Numbered from the stretch's first letter, positions 21,301-27,342 are shown. The stretch is DNA of 33,935 bases from Bacteroidales bacterium (GCA_017651425.1 JAGCCZ010000007.1:1-33935); one strand, 5' to 3'. Numbers and translations: made by a program. The notes: generated by a model not told the origin, from the letters alone.

Positions 21301-22318
21301 TGACACTGATATGATAACGGATGGTGTCATAATAACAGATGGAAGGAAGGTTCCACTCCGACAGCACAATATGGCCGCTCGGGAAATAGATGATGTCGGA
21401 GGTGACCGTATTGGGAACAGTCACGGGTTGACCGCCATTGATGGAATAGGAGAATGACAACGTGTTCACATTGATTGTGTCGTTATCCTCGATACGCGCC
21501 TTGATGGTGTACGGTCCGATATTGTTCAACAGATTGTTGTTCTTGTTCACATAGATGGTCGGTTGAAGCGTGATCGTCGGTTTGATAAGCTCACAGTTGG
21601 ATAGAACACACTTGAGGTTGTCGATGTACCAGCCCGCGCATGCTTCGGAACCGGAACCCTGGGATGTCTTGTTGATACGGAAGCCGATTCTGACATGGGT
21701 GGCATCGTGGGGAGTACCTGCCACAGTGACCGTTTGGTTGAGCAAGAATTCGCTTAAGTCGAACAATTCATGGTGCCACCACGTGTTGTTCGGGACAGCA
21801 GACATATTGCCGTTGACCCAGTTGGAATAGCAGGCATCACTGAACATGCCTCCGAACAGGCTGTTGTTGGCACCGCCATAGTAGAAATCACTGTTATAGT
21901 TGAAAGAAAGCGTACGAGGCGGAGCCCACTGGAAGTTGCCGTTGGAGCCGACATACCCCAGATAGTACACAATCTGGGTCTGGTCCAAATCACTGACCTT
22001 ACAGATGTGGTCGAACTCAAGGTAGAAATAGTTGACATCGTTCACGCTTGAGCCTTGCAACGAGATAGGCTGCGTCGTCATCAAACAGTAGTTCTGAGTG
22101 GGATACACAGGCGTGTGGTACGAACAGTGCGACGACACGTACAGTGTGCTGTCCTTTTTCCAGTCTCCCGTCGGGTCGAAGAAGTTGGAGGTGGGCACCA
22201 CGCGCAGGACGGCACCGTCAAAATTCTCCACGAAGACTTCGGCTGTATCCATCAGCTGCGCTTGCAGCATGAATGGGAAACAAAGAGCAACCAGTAGTAA
22301 TAAATTCTTTTTCATCAT
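12305..22318 (-). CDS. Giant multidomain secreted protein with T9SS type A sorting domain
   Basis: A 3337-residue protein with a signal peptide (MMKKNLLLLVALCF, ending LQAQ). Segments in order: a MAM or choice-of-anchor-like jelly roll (about 25-250); a right-handed beta-helix-like region (about 506-900, starting PTTFHLRPGTYQ); and a second jelly roll (about 1090-1255). Around these are eight CARDB-like beta modules beginning near residues 976, 1263, 1523, 1923, 2138, 2534, 2811 and 3121. Two similar longer modules start near 1733 and 2349. A GEVED domain (about 2683-2808, YIDYNRDGVFNNNEE and RGETEDYAV) and a third jelly roll (about 2933-3119) follow. The last 83 residues are a type A sorting domain (LYQNIPNPAVTTTRIDY ... 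LSAGVYYYSV). It is likely a surface adhesin or matrix protein; no catalytic motif was recognised. Confidence 0.9.
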   Translation of the reverse strand: MMKKNLLLLVALCFPFMLQAQLMDTAEVFVENFDGAVLRVVPTSNFFDPTGDWKKDSTLYVSSHCSYHTPVYPTQNYCLMTTQPISLQGSSVNDVNYFYLEFDHICKVSDLDQTQIVYYLGYVGSNGNFQWAPPRTLSFNYNSDFYYGGANNSLFGGMFSDACYSNWVNGNMSAVPNNTWWHHELFDLSEFLLNQTVTVAGTPHDATHVRIGFRINKTSQGSGSEACAGWYIDNLKCVLSNCELIKPTITLQPTIYVNKNNNLLNNIGPYTIKARIEDNDTINVNTLSFSYSINGGQPVTVPNTVTSDIIYFPSGHIVLSEWNLPSICYYDTIRYHISVNDRHGSVAVPIDTPLIAWHNQTNIHSNDCHLDSLNTFPHCFITGVPEPVMVYFKNKSDATHSTGSPYQTSLNVTLKVEDANHVQTHLSTHNWTGSLCFDERDNLSLGTFTPTHGFNYITVCINTRNGQPDGFHGTGTAFNTLSDTIRYIGYACDSLLHGDYTVGGSNPDFASIAEVKAALNYCGVNGPTTFHLRPGTYQDFDFTDNYIGQSATNTITFQGDNVNTVIVTNNQTDAGNNVFGAVTLVHAGNYMFKNLTLRANQNAVSRGVVLRGNGCTNVVFDGCKIEAYQTNSTANTSFALGRPVAAAASSGQVAVSDTVIIRNCTITGGNYGIYYVGSSARRNMLTINNNRIVSCYRGINTNYSTASMVGNHISQCAAVTPQNFTGIYTEQSLGLDIDGNTIDSTYDAEYGICVKSATTRDFFIRNNHVLVGNSNLGLHVEGSSSSATDTGYIYNNEVILYPVTATASYAMQIKSSNNLKVTNNSVYIKSDAPYSNTAALRIENNNNTFLYNNILLNYVNCSDNTNFPLYLNGTSSFKGSYNDFVSLSGVIAYRTVARNTIAELESSINTTAIPNAVHDNISMLPPMANPMLSLQPTDYTGLECGRNADVANDIRGVQRTALTYMGAYANAIPATDVSVVAMVNPVSGSCPQNSYNITVSVANKGSQTLNFGAHNATITVHSDTLNLTQSVNVTSGTIPVLGAINEVVANNVTIPVNQVVDFTFVIRASGDNNYTNDTLRLSFVLEAAIPEYEEDFSMGTKQTWTIEQLAGAGNWSFQEGAGVNPTISPVYGTGRLFFNSKTFANNTESRAIMPVVQLNNAINPILEVWFAHDNTTNSAQEGVTVKISTNGGTTFTALTPQGQSSTLLKRYLNTANPATWTLYTYDLSNYVSSGCVYIAFDAKSQHGNNINIDRIRLRNLYDNDIAVTNIYSQGETPAQYDLDGVVSALVRNEGRQTQNNVKVYLNVLGAVEQYHDSLTIPTLASGAETIVTFPQHHYNVLEVKDVEVRSRNDQVNANNAAHWRMEVTNNIVNYADTSAVGLLTGDYTNVIRPCVRYKAADELVVTAVKYYYDQTYIADPAEGFRAFVANAAGDIVATSEVINFNQLQQGAWNIIPIVNFALTNMHDMYVGIEMMAHGDYLCSQVETPLRDSTFYFLSNGTYVPQTFGRFMIGAVIDTPHLHDLGILSMLNPTTRCDLGHEHITLEITNNGSTDIMPGMVFHYSVNGQPAVNQTLTDTLYSHQMTTFVFNTPFDFTNNQVNINDNYNIKVWVTKDAHDRLQYNDTLALTIQSLGKSATPVLAQDTVDINYYTSGTLTASLPASITQGVLGWFTNSGYESWELKGYGNSYTTPLTFFDTVYYVNANPGQINDTIVGDGTLTGTQPFIFNNGYSRGKILYRGDEIGYHGTITQIGLYVNTAGNGADGIPIKIYMKKTTDAMLPTAATAIDWAAETSTATLVVDKRIHFSPTGWYYIDLDVPFEFDADNLLVYTETNCADYCTGTGTACNTCAAAVSGGATLPVFRQTNTGNGYVLYKSGNTVASLTGNYTVYARRLNMYFNIADLHCGSEKVPVYVHVPDIPVYDVQTMSWDNPTAGCALYDEHIQVTVKNMLNTVIPANKVMVHAIVNGTHLTQLVAEPFASEEVKQITFATPYDFSAPGTTAAPTSNKTFNYVVYTDMPDEAIVYRGNDTISGQIISTYTAPLQPSYTYTGEYTHTIEILQPNDRLAMTGTAAKITKYLFYTSDAPNATPLTLTPATAQFYTTPVLYDTVTYWVAAISRTSNCTTRRVPIYINVFKPQYDLITNRITAPGDYQCGLATSPQIQVNVGNTDTTVSSVIPAGTFALTANFTAGSHTSTGNATVSTPINYLDSTNVTVTMNNLSSTTQNYTYNYNIYSNPVGNMPVYRRNDTITGVLHVPANPVAPAPITLNATYGNAVTVTPNATPLNYYYFYDSNSGGNFLGEGSNYVTDPIFTPTTLYYSGRINNPNFQATVQAGTQTTAQSAPLYTTQGHSYAKILYSSSEVGGIAGTIDTFFVNVTTANTSGVSFPVKIWLKNGADADGLSATPAFIWNNEVSTAQKVFDGELAFDQTGWLAVPVPGGFDYTGGGLYMYIEHDCGSASCVTGLGIVEPKFQNTTYSTNNQKKVLQYHNNTAVSMTANTTFTLINYRWNTKFKFNYTCESPRAAININVSVPQHDVGVVAITAPAAVNPAYTANETVTVTIRNFGTQAASNFPVSYQFDNNTPVTQNFTGSIAAGATANLTFTTTVDLHTVYYETPFKAFTGLSSDTHHTNDTLTIQLSKGDPCASHPQFSMADGADISNVTFAGINNGTGTPYMNYTSAGNGLYTDYTHTVPAGEIVLGQTYPISVTHSFTNNSGATVYKWVYIDYNRDGVFNNNEELVYTSGAVNHVANGSSATSVGSVVIPTTATTGLTRMRVICAASNINTTYRPCGVYTVRGETEDYAVNILPPYDKDMGIASYVHPVGTVCPDMEGKIKVLVKNLGSQAQTFDANNTLTLTTTVTGPVPGTYTTTLSSGTIAPGETRTMVIDNVNYSTPGSYQFSSQLTYSGDMYVFNNQMDITSTVASMANTATGYEALPYVQDFDLNNSNDDLDWLPAYWEHEQTNSNYRWKVYTGDNSPNSNYNAAPTADHTYPNSQLGHFAATSTVNNSYYSQQASMISGCLDLHYKDGYPAEVAFYDYFLGQNNSSFKLLVEAGSGSDYLTVDTVVKADGGQTLQSDPWRQHVSTFNGFDGVGRIRFRVVEQTGRIDVSLDDINVGRGLPDLRVLEVMYPYDFRDSVEHPNSCLVIGDTVYTQVKVVNNGNSPIRDFYLYAIKDIGSDHDTIVEQVTQVLQPGEILDYTFSSGFYVSELVNHISFSVIGVIDLDKNNQNNIKTNIVCTNNGLPDDYESAAGMVLYQNIPNPAVTTTRIDYLLGSDEKTVLKIYTSQGQLVYTDTQEAQFGSNHFDVDVSKLSAGVYYYSVSNNTATLTKKMVIQK

Positions 22319-22383
22319 ATAAGGTTTTTTATTTCTCAAAAAGTGACATTTGGCGCATTATTGCAGTTTTCACAATAAGCCGA

Positions 22384-22391
22384 CAAAAATA
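22384..22391 (-). promoter_or_regulatory. -7 box (TATTTTTG) for the giant gene
   Basis: On the minus strand TATTTTTG lies 65 bp before the ATG at 22318, implying a leader of roughly 60 nt. It is embedded in T/A homopolymer runs (22395-22437), so a chance match is possible. Confidence 0.45.
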
Positions 22392-22453
22392 CACTTTTTT
22401 TTTCAAAAAATGCACTCTTTTTTTTTCAAAAAAAATACGAGGGAGAATTTACA

Positions 22454-23428
22454 TTAACATTCTGAGTAAGAACGCAATATATCTTCGCATTCCGAAATGG
22501 TGAGGGCTTGCATCAATTTCATGCGCACCGTTTTGAAATTGTAGAGCCCCTTGAAATAGCCCGCATACTGCGTCCGCATTTCCAACACGGCACGCCGCTC
22601 GCCCTTCTCCTTCGCCGCCAAATGCAGCTGTTCCATGACGGTCGCCACACGCTCGTCGTAGGTCGGAAAAGAGGCCTCGCTTCCACGCACAAGGGCCTTG
22701 ATCTGTTGGAAAATCCACGGGTTTCCGATAGCCGCCCGGCCTATCATCACAGCATCCACGCCGTAGCGTTTCCTATATTGCAGGGCTTTCTCGGCGCTGT
22801 CGATGTCACCATTCCCGACAACCGGGATATGGAGCCGCGGATTGGCCTTGGCCTCCCCTATCAGACTCCAGTCGGCCTCGCCGCCATACATCTGGGCACG
22901 GGTGCGTCCATGGATAGCAATGGCCTGCACGCCGGCATCCTGCATGCGCTCGGCCACCTCCACAATGGGCTTGCTCGAGCTGTCCCAGCCCAAGCGGGTC
23001 TTGACCGTCACCGGCAGCCGCACGGCATCGACCACGGCGGCCGTCAGCCGCGCCATTCTGGGCACATCCTGCAAAATGGCTGAGCCGGCGCCCTTGTTGA
23101 CCACCTTCTTGACAGGGCATCCCCAGTTGATGTCGATGAAGTCGGGCCCCGCCAGCTCAGCCATGCGCGCCGCGGCCACCAACGACTGCTCGTCGTGGCC
23201 GAAGATTTGCACGCCAAAGGGGCGTTCCCGCTCGTCAAAGCACATTTTCCGAACACTTTTGTCGATTTCCCGCGACAAAGCGTCGGAGGAAATGAACTCC
23301 GAGACAAGCACGTCCGCCCCCATTTTTTTGCAAACGAGGCGGAACGACCGGTCCGTGACGCCCTCCATCGGGGCCAGATAGACCGGAAACGCGAACTTGG
23401 ACAACATGTCTTGAATAGCATTTCCCAT
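22454..23428 (-). CDS. dusB: tRNA-dihydrouridine synthase (DusB-like)
   Basis: A flavin enzyme that reduces uridine to dihydrouridine in tRNA. The 324-residue protein has the FMN-binding start APMEGVTD (19-26), the catalytic cysteine in INWGCP (Cys104), the motif VTVKTRLGWD, IHGRTRAQMY, VVGNGDI and GRAAIGNPWIF. Length and motifs fit the DusB class, though the exact tRNA position modified cannot be read from sequence. It is transcribed divergently from the secreted coiled-coil gene. Confidence 0.92.
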   Translation of the reverse strand: MGNAIQDMLSKFAFPVYLAPMEGVTDRSFRLVCKKMGADVLVSEFISSDALSREIDKSVRKMCFDERERPFGVQIFGHDEQSLVAAARMAELAGPDFIDINWGCPVKKVVNKGAGSAILQDVPRMARLTAAVVDAVRLPVTVKTRLGWDSSSKPIVEVAERMQDAGVQAIAIHGRTRAQMYGGEADWSLIGEAKANPRLHIPVVGNGDIDSAEKALQYRKRYGVDAVMIGRAAIGNPWIFQQIKALVRGSEASFPTYDERVATVMEQLHLAAKEKGERRAVLEMRTQYAGYFKGLYNFKTVRMKLMQALTISECEDILRSYSEC

Positions 23429-23469
23429 TGCGGGCGCAAAAATAATTTTTTTTATTTTTGCAGCCGCAA
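23428..23469. promoter_or_regulatory. Near-palindromic divergent promoter between dusB and the secreted coiled-coil gene
   Basis: Two TATTTTTG boxes face away from each other: 23453-23460 on the plus strand and 23437-23444 on the minus strand, 8 bp apart. Each has a TTG at 22 bp on its outer side (23428-23430 for plus; the complement of CAA at 23467-23469 for minus). The whole 42 bp forms an imperfect inverted repeat: 18-bp arms matching at 16 positions around a T6 centre. The minus start overlaps the first codon of dusB, so a near-leaderless dusB transcript is possible. Confidence 0.7.
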
Positions 23470-23500
23470 ATATTGACTACAACTTTTAAACACAACTTCT

Positions 23501-24145
23501 ATGAAAAAACTAGTACTATTAGCATTCGTCATTGCATTCGCCGCCACGGCGTCCGCACAGACCGTCAAAGAGTCCATGGTCAACATGGGCAAACAACAAC
23601 TTTCCGGCTATCTCATCGACATTCCCGGAGCCGACATGAAGACTGTGGAGGCTGCCTTCCGCGACAAACTGGAGAAGCAGTACAACCTGAAGGCCTCCAG
23701 CGAGAGCGGTTTCCGCGCCTACCTCAACCAACCCTTCCAGCCTTTCGGAAGCGCCAACTATGACCTTTACTTCAAAGTTGGTGAGCACGGCAAGAAGAAA
23801 AACAAGGTTTCCCAGATCTCCCTCATTGTCTGCTCCGGCAACCTGAACACCATCACCTCCCAGAACGACCCCACCACGGCCGACTACGTCAAGGTGTTCC
23901 TCCGCGACTTCGTCTCCTATGTGCAGGAATATGTCGCCAAGCAGAACCTGAACGAATTGGAGAACCAAATGGCCAAACTCGTCAAGGAGAAGAATTCCCT
24001 GGAAAAAGACCAGACAAAAATCAACAAACAGATCCAAAAGCTGAACAAGGATCTTGAGAAAAACGCCCAGAAGACAGTTGAAAAAGAGGAGAAAATCAAG
24101 GACCTTCAAAAGGAAATCGATTCCGCAAAGAGACAATTGCGATAG
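23501..24145 (+). CDS. Secreted or periplasmic coiled-coil protein, unknown function
   Basis: A 214-residue protein with a classical signal peptide (MKKLVLLAFVIAFAATASAQ). Residues about 25-145 form a mixed region with no motif that I recognise. Residues about 150-214 are a Lys/Glu-rich coiled coil with repeated leucines (LENQMAKLVKEKNSL and similar). The absence of a lipobox and of a beta-barrel end suggests a soluble periplasmic protein. It is transcribed divergently from dusB and ends in a strong bidirectional terminator shared with the LpxD-like gene. Function not recognised. Confidence 0.75.
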   Translation: MKKLVLLAFVIAFAATASAQTVKESMVNMGKQQLSGYLIDIPGADMKTVEAAFRDKLEKQYNLKASSESGFRAYLNQPFQPFGSANYDLYFKVGEHGKKKNKVSQISLIVCSGNLNTITSQNDPTTADYVKVFLRDFVSYVQEYVAKQNLNELENQMAKLVKEKNSLEKDQTKINKQIQKLNKDLEKNAQKTVEKEEKIKDLQKEIDSAKRQLR

Positions 24146-24170
24146 AATTTCCCTTTTATTGACAAAAACA

Positions 24171-24206
24171 AAAGAGGGCGGGGATCATTTCCCGCCCTCT
24201 TTGTTT
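24171..24206. terminator. Bidirectional terminator overlapping the LpxD-like stop codon
   Basis: A perfect 12-bp stem (24171-24182 with 24191-24202, AAAGAGGGCGGG/CCCGCCCTCTTT) with an 8-nt loop. Short T tracts lie on both sides depending on the strand read. It lies 25 bp after the secreted coiled-coil gene. Its loop holds the TGA (24185-24187) of the convergent LpxD-like gene, whose last codons are written by the right arm. Confidence 0.88.
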
Positions 24207-25174
24207 TCCATGCTTTCCATTTTTTCCTTCAATGCCTTGACATCATCGAAGAGGAAGGAGAGTTTTCGCAGATAGGCGAATTCCCTCCACTTCTTGGCGG
24301 ACTCCACGGCGGGAATGCCCAGCAGGGTCGTCCCCTCCTCCGTGACGTTCCTGTCCACGGCGGAGCAGGCGAAGACAATCGTGTTCTTGGCGATGTAGAG
24401 GTCTTTGTTGACGCAGGCCTTGGCCCACACCTTGCAGTCATCGTCAATGTAGGTGCAGCCGGCGATGCCGCTTTGGGCACCCAGCAGCACGCGCTTGCCG
24501 ATGTGGGTGTCGTGGCCCACCTGCACCAAGTTGTCGAACTTCGTGCCGTCGCCGATGTATGTGACACCCGACACGCCCTTGTCGATGCAGCAATTGCAGC
24601 CGACTTCCACATCGTTGCCGATGACCGTGCTGCCGCACGACTCCAGCTTGATCCATTTTTCGGGGCGCTTCTGGAAATAGCAGGCGTCACCGCCGACGGT
24701 GGTGTTGGAATGGATGATCACATTGTCGCCAATGGTCGTGTCCTCGTAAATGCTCACGTTGGAATGTATGATGCAGTTGCAGCCGATGCGCACGTTGCGC
24801 CCGATGAAGACATGGGGTTCGATAACCGTGCCTTCACCGATGACAGCGTCTGGGTGGATGCTGACCAATTGCGGCTCATAGCGCTTGAAGTGCTTGACGA
24901 TGGCAAGATAGTCCATGAGCGGATCCTCGCTAAAAAGCAGCTCCTTGCCATACGGGCAATCCACGTTGGTTTTGTCGAGGATGATCACCGTGGCGTCACT
25001 TTCAAGCACACGGTTGTAGTACTTGTCGTTGTCCACGAAGGTGACATCCCCTTTTTCCACAGAGTGGAACTCGTTCAAGCCGGTCACAGGGCCATCAACG
25101 CACCCCATCCGTTGGACCGGGTGTCCGATGATGCGCACGAGCTCGTCAACCGAAATGGGTTGCGGGAACTTCAT
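24185..25174 (-). CDS. LpxD-like UDP-3-O-acylglucosamine N-acyltransferase
   Basis: A 329-residue left-handed beta-helix acyltransferase. An N-terminal region of about 105 residues resembles the uridine-binding LpxD domain (VTFVDNDKYYNRVLESDATVIIL). It is followed by hexapeptide repeats from residue about 106 (IGEGTVIEP, IGRNVRIGCN, IGDNVIIHSN, IGNDVEVGCN). The likely catalytic histidine is His221 in VQVGHDTHIG. LpxD enzymes N-acylate UDP-3-O-acylglucosamine in lipid A synthesis. In Bacteroidota a second LpxD-like gene next to efp is common, so this may be the paralogue with a different acceptor. Its ATG overlaps the efp stop by one base (TAATG), implying translational coupling. Confidence 0.82.
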   Translation of the reverse strand: MKFPQPISVDELVRIIGHPVQRMGCVDGPVTGLNEFHSVEKGDVTFVDNDKYYNRVLESDATVIILDKTNVDCPYGKELLFSEDPLMDYLAIVKHFKRYEPQLVSIHPDAVIGEGTVIEPHVFIGRNVRIGCNCIIHSNVSIYEDTTIGDNVIIHSNTTVGGDACYFQKRPEKWIKLESCGSTVIGNDVEVGCNCCIDKGVSGVTYIGDGTKFDNLVQVGHDTHIGKRVLLGAQSGIAGCTYIDDDCKVWAKACVNKDLYIAKNTIVFACSAVDRNVTEEGTTLLGIPAVESAKKWREFAYLRKLSFLFDDVKALKEKMESMENKEGGK

Positions 25175-25743
25175 TATTCCTTGACTCTTTCTGAATACTT
25201 GTTGCTGCGGGTGTCAACCTTGATTTTCTCGCCCACGGTGATGAAGAGAGGCACATAGACCTCCGCGCCGGTCTCGACGACTGCGCGCTTGAGGGAGTTG
25301 GTGGCGGTGTCGCCCTTGACGCCGGGATCGGCCTCCACGACCTCAAGATCCACAAACGGCGGAAGTTCGCATGTCAGCGGGGTGTCGGTGTCTGCATGGT
25401 ACATGATTTCAACGGATTGGCCTTCCTTGAGCAGACCGGGGTTGTTGATCATCTCCTTTTCAATGGCGAGTTGTTCGTAAGTCTCGCTATGCATGAAGTT
25501 GTATGTGTTGTCGCCCTCTTTGTAAAGGAACTGATAGGGGCGGCGTTCCACGCGGGCAAGTTCGATCTTGATGCCGGCATCGAATCTGACTTCCTGGACT
25601 CTGCCAGACTTGATATGTTTCAGTTTCGTGCGAACAAAGGTGTTGCCTTTACCCGGTTTCACATGTTGGAATTCAACGATGGTCCACAATTCGTTATTGT
25701 AAACGATACACAATCCATTCTTAAAATCAGCTGTTGTTGCCAT
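25174..25743 (-). CDS. efp: Elongation factor P
   Basis: A 189-residue protein that relieves ribosome stalling on polyproline stretches. The KOW-like N-terminal domain has the tip motif KPGKGNTF with Lys32 at the position modified in some bacteria; the two OB-type domains follow, with GDTATNSLKRAVVETGAEVYVP near the C-terminal end. Length is normal. The lysine argues against the rhamnosyl-arginine type; no modification enzyme is seen in this window. The first gene of the efp-LpxD-like pair; its promoter overlaps the terminator of the upstream sigma factor. Confidence 0.95.
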   Translation of the reverse strand: MATTADFKNGLCIVYNNELWTIVEFQHVKPGKGNTFVRTKLKHIKSGRVQEVRFDAGIKIELARVERRPYQFLYKEGDNTYNFMHSETYEQLAIEKEMINNPGLLKEGQSVEIMYHADTDTPLTCELPPFVDLEVVEADPGVKGDTATNSLKRAVVETGAEVYVPLFITVGEKIKVDTRSNKYSERVKE

Positions 25744-25773
25744 AAAGATTACATCTTAGTTAGTTTATAAAAA

Positions 25774-25813
25774 ATCGGCGGCAAAAGTACGTTTTTTTTC
25801 CTTTGCCGCCGAT
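25774..25813 (-). terminator. ECF sigma factor terminator overlapping the efp promoter
   Basis: A perfect 12-bp inverted repeat (25774-25785 with 25802-25813, ATCGGCGGCAAA/TTTGCCGCCGAT) has a 16-nt loop. On the minus strand it is followed directly by T6, which makes an intrinsic terminator 43 bp after the sigma factor stop. The same hairpin contains TACTTTTG (minus strand, 25782-25789), an exact TAnnTTTG box 38 bp before the efp ATG. Transcription stop and restart thus appear to share the same 40 bp. Confidence 0.75.
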
Positions 25814-25855
25814 GTCTGTCTTCACATTTGCAAAAAAAAGAAGACGGGCGCCTGA

Positions 25856-26440
25856 CTAACACTCAATGACGACCTTGTTTTTCGCAATGATTTTACGGAG
25901 GTTGATGAGCGCATAGCGCATTCTGCCGAGGGCCGTGTTGATGCTCACGCCGGTAATGTCGGCAATCTCCTTGAAGCTGTAGTCCTGATAGATGCGCATG
26001 GTCAGTACTTCACGCTGCTCTTCCGGCAGATAGTCCACCATGCGGGTCAGATCGGAGAAGACCTGCTCGCGGATCATTTTCTGTTCCACGGACTCCTCGC
26101 GGGTGCCGAGGATGTCGAAGATGTCATATTCGCCGTTACCCTCGAAGATCGGCAATCGCTGCATCTTGCGGTAGTGGTCGATCTTGAGGTTGTTGGCGAT
26201 GCGCATCACCCACTGGAAGAACTTGCCTTCCTCGCGGTAATTTCCCGACCGGATAGTGTTGATCACCTTGATGAATGTGTCCTGGAAGATGTCCTCCGCA
26301 AGCTCCTTGTTTTTTACAGACAACAGGATATACGAGAACAGCCGCTTCTCATAGCGGGTGATCAGGGTTTTCAGGGCGGATTCGTCACCGGATTGATAAC
26401 TTGCTATCAATTGGTTATCGGTCAAAGTTGCCGTTTTCAT
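25856..26440 (-). CDS. ECF-type RNA polymerase sigma factor
   Basis: A 194-residue sigma-70 family protein with regions 2 and 4 only. Region 2 includes AEDIFQDTFIKVINTI and the WVMRIANNLKIDHYRK segment. Region 4 is a helix-turn-helix (YSFKEIADITGVSINTALGRMRYALINLRK). No anti-sigma gene or transmembrane partner is adjacent, unlike the SusCD-linked ECF factors, so the signal it responds to is unknown. It has a long upstream gap shared with the divergent coiled-coil gene and its own terminator downstream. Confidence 0.92.
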   Translation of the reverse strand: MKTATLTDNQLIASYQSGDESALKTLITRYEKRLFSYILLSVKNKELAEDIFQDTFIKVINTIRSGNYREEGKFFQWVMRIANNLKIDHYRKMQRLPIFEGNGEYDIFDILGTREESVEQKMIREQVFSDLTRMVDYLPEEQREVLTMRIYQDYSFKEIADITGVSINTALGRMRYALINLRKIIAKNKVVIEC

Positions 26441-26547
26441 CTTGCACTCCTTTCTTTTAAGTGTTTGTAAACTAAGAAAGTAGAACTTTTATTCGATAGC
26501 AGGTCTCCTATAATTTTTATGTGGGTTAAACAACTTGTTTTGAAATG

Positions 26548-26555
26548 CAAAAATA
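26548..26555 (-). promoter_or_regulatory. -7 box (TATTTTTG) for the ECF sigma factor
   Basis: On the minus strand TATTTTTG lies 107 bp before the ATG at 26440, so the leader would be about 100 nt. It matches the consensus exactly but is surrounded by A/T runs, and no -33 element is evident. Confidence 0.4.
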
Positions 26556-26724
26556 CATTTTTTTCAATACCAACACGCACCTTTGATTTTTTTTTCAAAA
26601 AACAAAAACAACATCATGTTTATAACAACATTTATAATATTGTATCATTGTAACTTAAAGAACAAAAAGCAGAATTTAGACCCTTCCGGGAAAGAAAAGT
26701 TAAAAAAGGAATGCGAAAAAAGTG

Positions 26725-26732
26725 TATTTTTG
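26725..26732 (+). promoter_or_regulatory. -7 box (TATTTTTG) for the zapB-like/zapA operon
   Basis: TATTTTTG ends 21 bp before the ATG at 26754 and is followed by GCA, the usual context for strong Bacteroidota promoters. The -33 region is an A-rich tract without an obvious TTTG. Confidence 0.6.
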
Positions 26733-26753
26733 CACGCTCAATAAAACGAACGG

Positions 26754-27044
26754 ATGGCCAGATTCGACGACTTGTACAACAAAATAGAATACAACGTTAA
26801 GGCGGCCCTTTCGCGAATGGAGGAGCTGCACAGGGAAAACGAACGGCTGCGCGTCGAGAACGAAAAGAAAGACGAAGAGAACAAGGAACTGCACGCGCAA
26901 GTCAACGACCTGGAAGAAAAGATGAAACTATTGGTTGTAACTAAAACGGTACTATATAAAGAAGACGACATAAAAACCAAAAAGCAGATAAACGACTGGG
27001 TGCGGGAGATAGACAAATGCATTACGCTTCTCAAGAACAGGTAG
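26754..27044 (+). CDS. Small coiled-coil protein upstream of zapA (ZapB-like)
   Basis: A 96-residue protein. Residues about 15-65 are a heptad-patterned coiled coil (MEELHRENERLRVENEKKDE). It ends with a basic TKKQINDWVREIDKCITLLKNR. No signal peptide or membrane segment. It begins the pair with zapA, one base separating the stop from the next ATG, so a role alongside ZapA at the division ring is inferred from context only. E. coli ZapB is a coiled coil of similar size, but I cannot show homology. Confidence 0.75.
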   Translation: MARFDDLYNKIEYNVKAALSRMEELHRENERLRVENEKKDEENKELHAQVNDLEEKMKLLVVTKTVLYKEDDIKTKKQINDWVREIDKCITLLKNR

Positions 27045-27045
27045 C

Positions 27046-27342
27046 ATGGAAGACGAAAAGGTGAAGATAACCATTCAGGTAGCCCAAAGGCCGATGACGA
27101 TTGTGATCAAGAAGGAATGGGAGCACTACTTCAGAGAAGCCGAAAAAGTGATCAACGACAGTTTTTTGGAATTCGCCAAGAAATGGACATATAAAGACCA
27201 ACAAGACCTGATGTCAAAGGTGTTGGTTGACTTTGTGGTGAAGTGGCTCGCAGACGAGGAGAGACTCAAAGAGTACGAGGAGGAGATCGAGCCGATGATG
27301 GAATCCCTTAAAACACTGACAGATAGATTTGAGATTGATTAA
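27046..27342 (+). CDS. zapA: Cell division protein ZapA
   Basis: A 98-residue protein with the ZapA pattern: an N-terminal beta segment (VKITIQVAQRPMTIVIKKEWE), then EHYFREAEKVINDSFLEFAKKW and a long C-terminal helix (ERLKEYEEEIEPMMESLKTLTD). ZapA binds FtsZ and promotes filament bundling. It is followed by the 6S RNA, a pairing also seen in E. coli (zapA-ssrS), which strengthens both calls. Confidence 0.85.
   Translation: MEDEKVKITIQVAQRPMTIVIKKEWEHYFREAEKVINDSFLEFAKKWTYKDQQDLMSKVLVDFVVKWLADEERLKEYEEEIEPMMESLKTLTDRFEID

Larger units (their letters stand above)
26441..26753. other. AT-rich divergent intergenic region between the ECF sigma factor and the coiled-coil gene
   Basis: No gene or RNA was recognised in this 313-bp stretch. 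It contains long A and T runs and one TAnnTTTG box for each divergent gene (listed separately). The length and AT bias leave room for regulator binding, but no clear operator repeat was seen. Confidence 0.6.
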
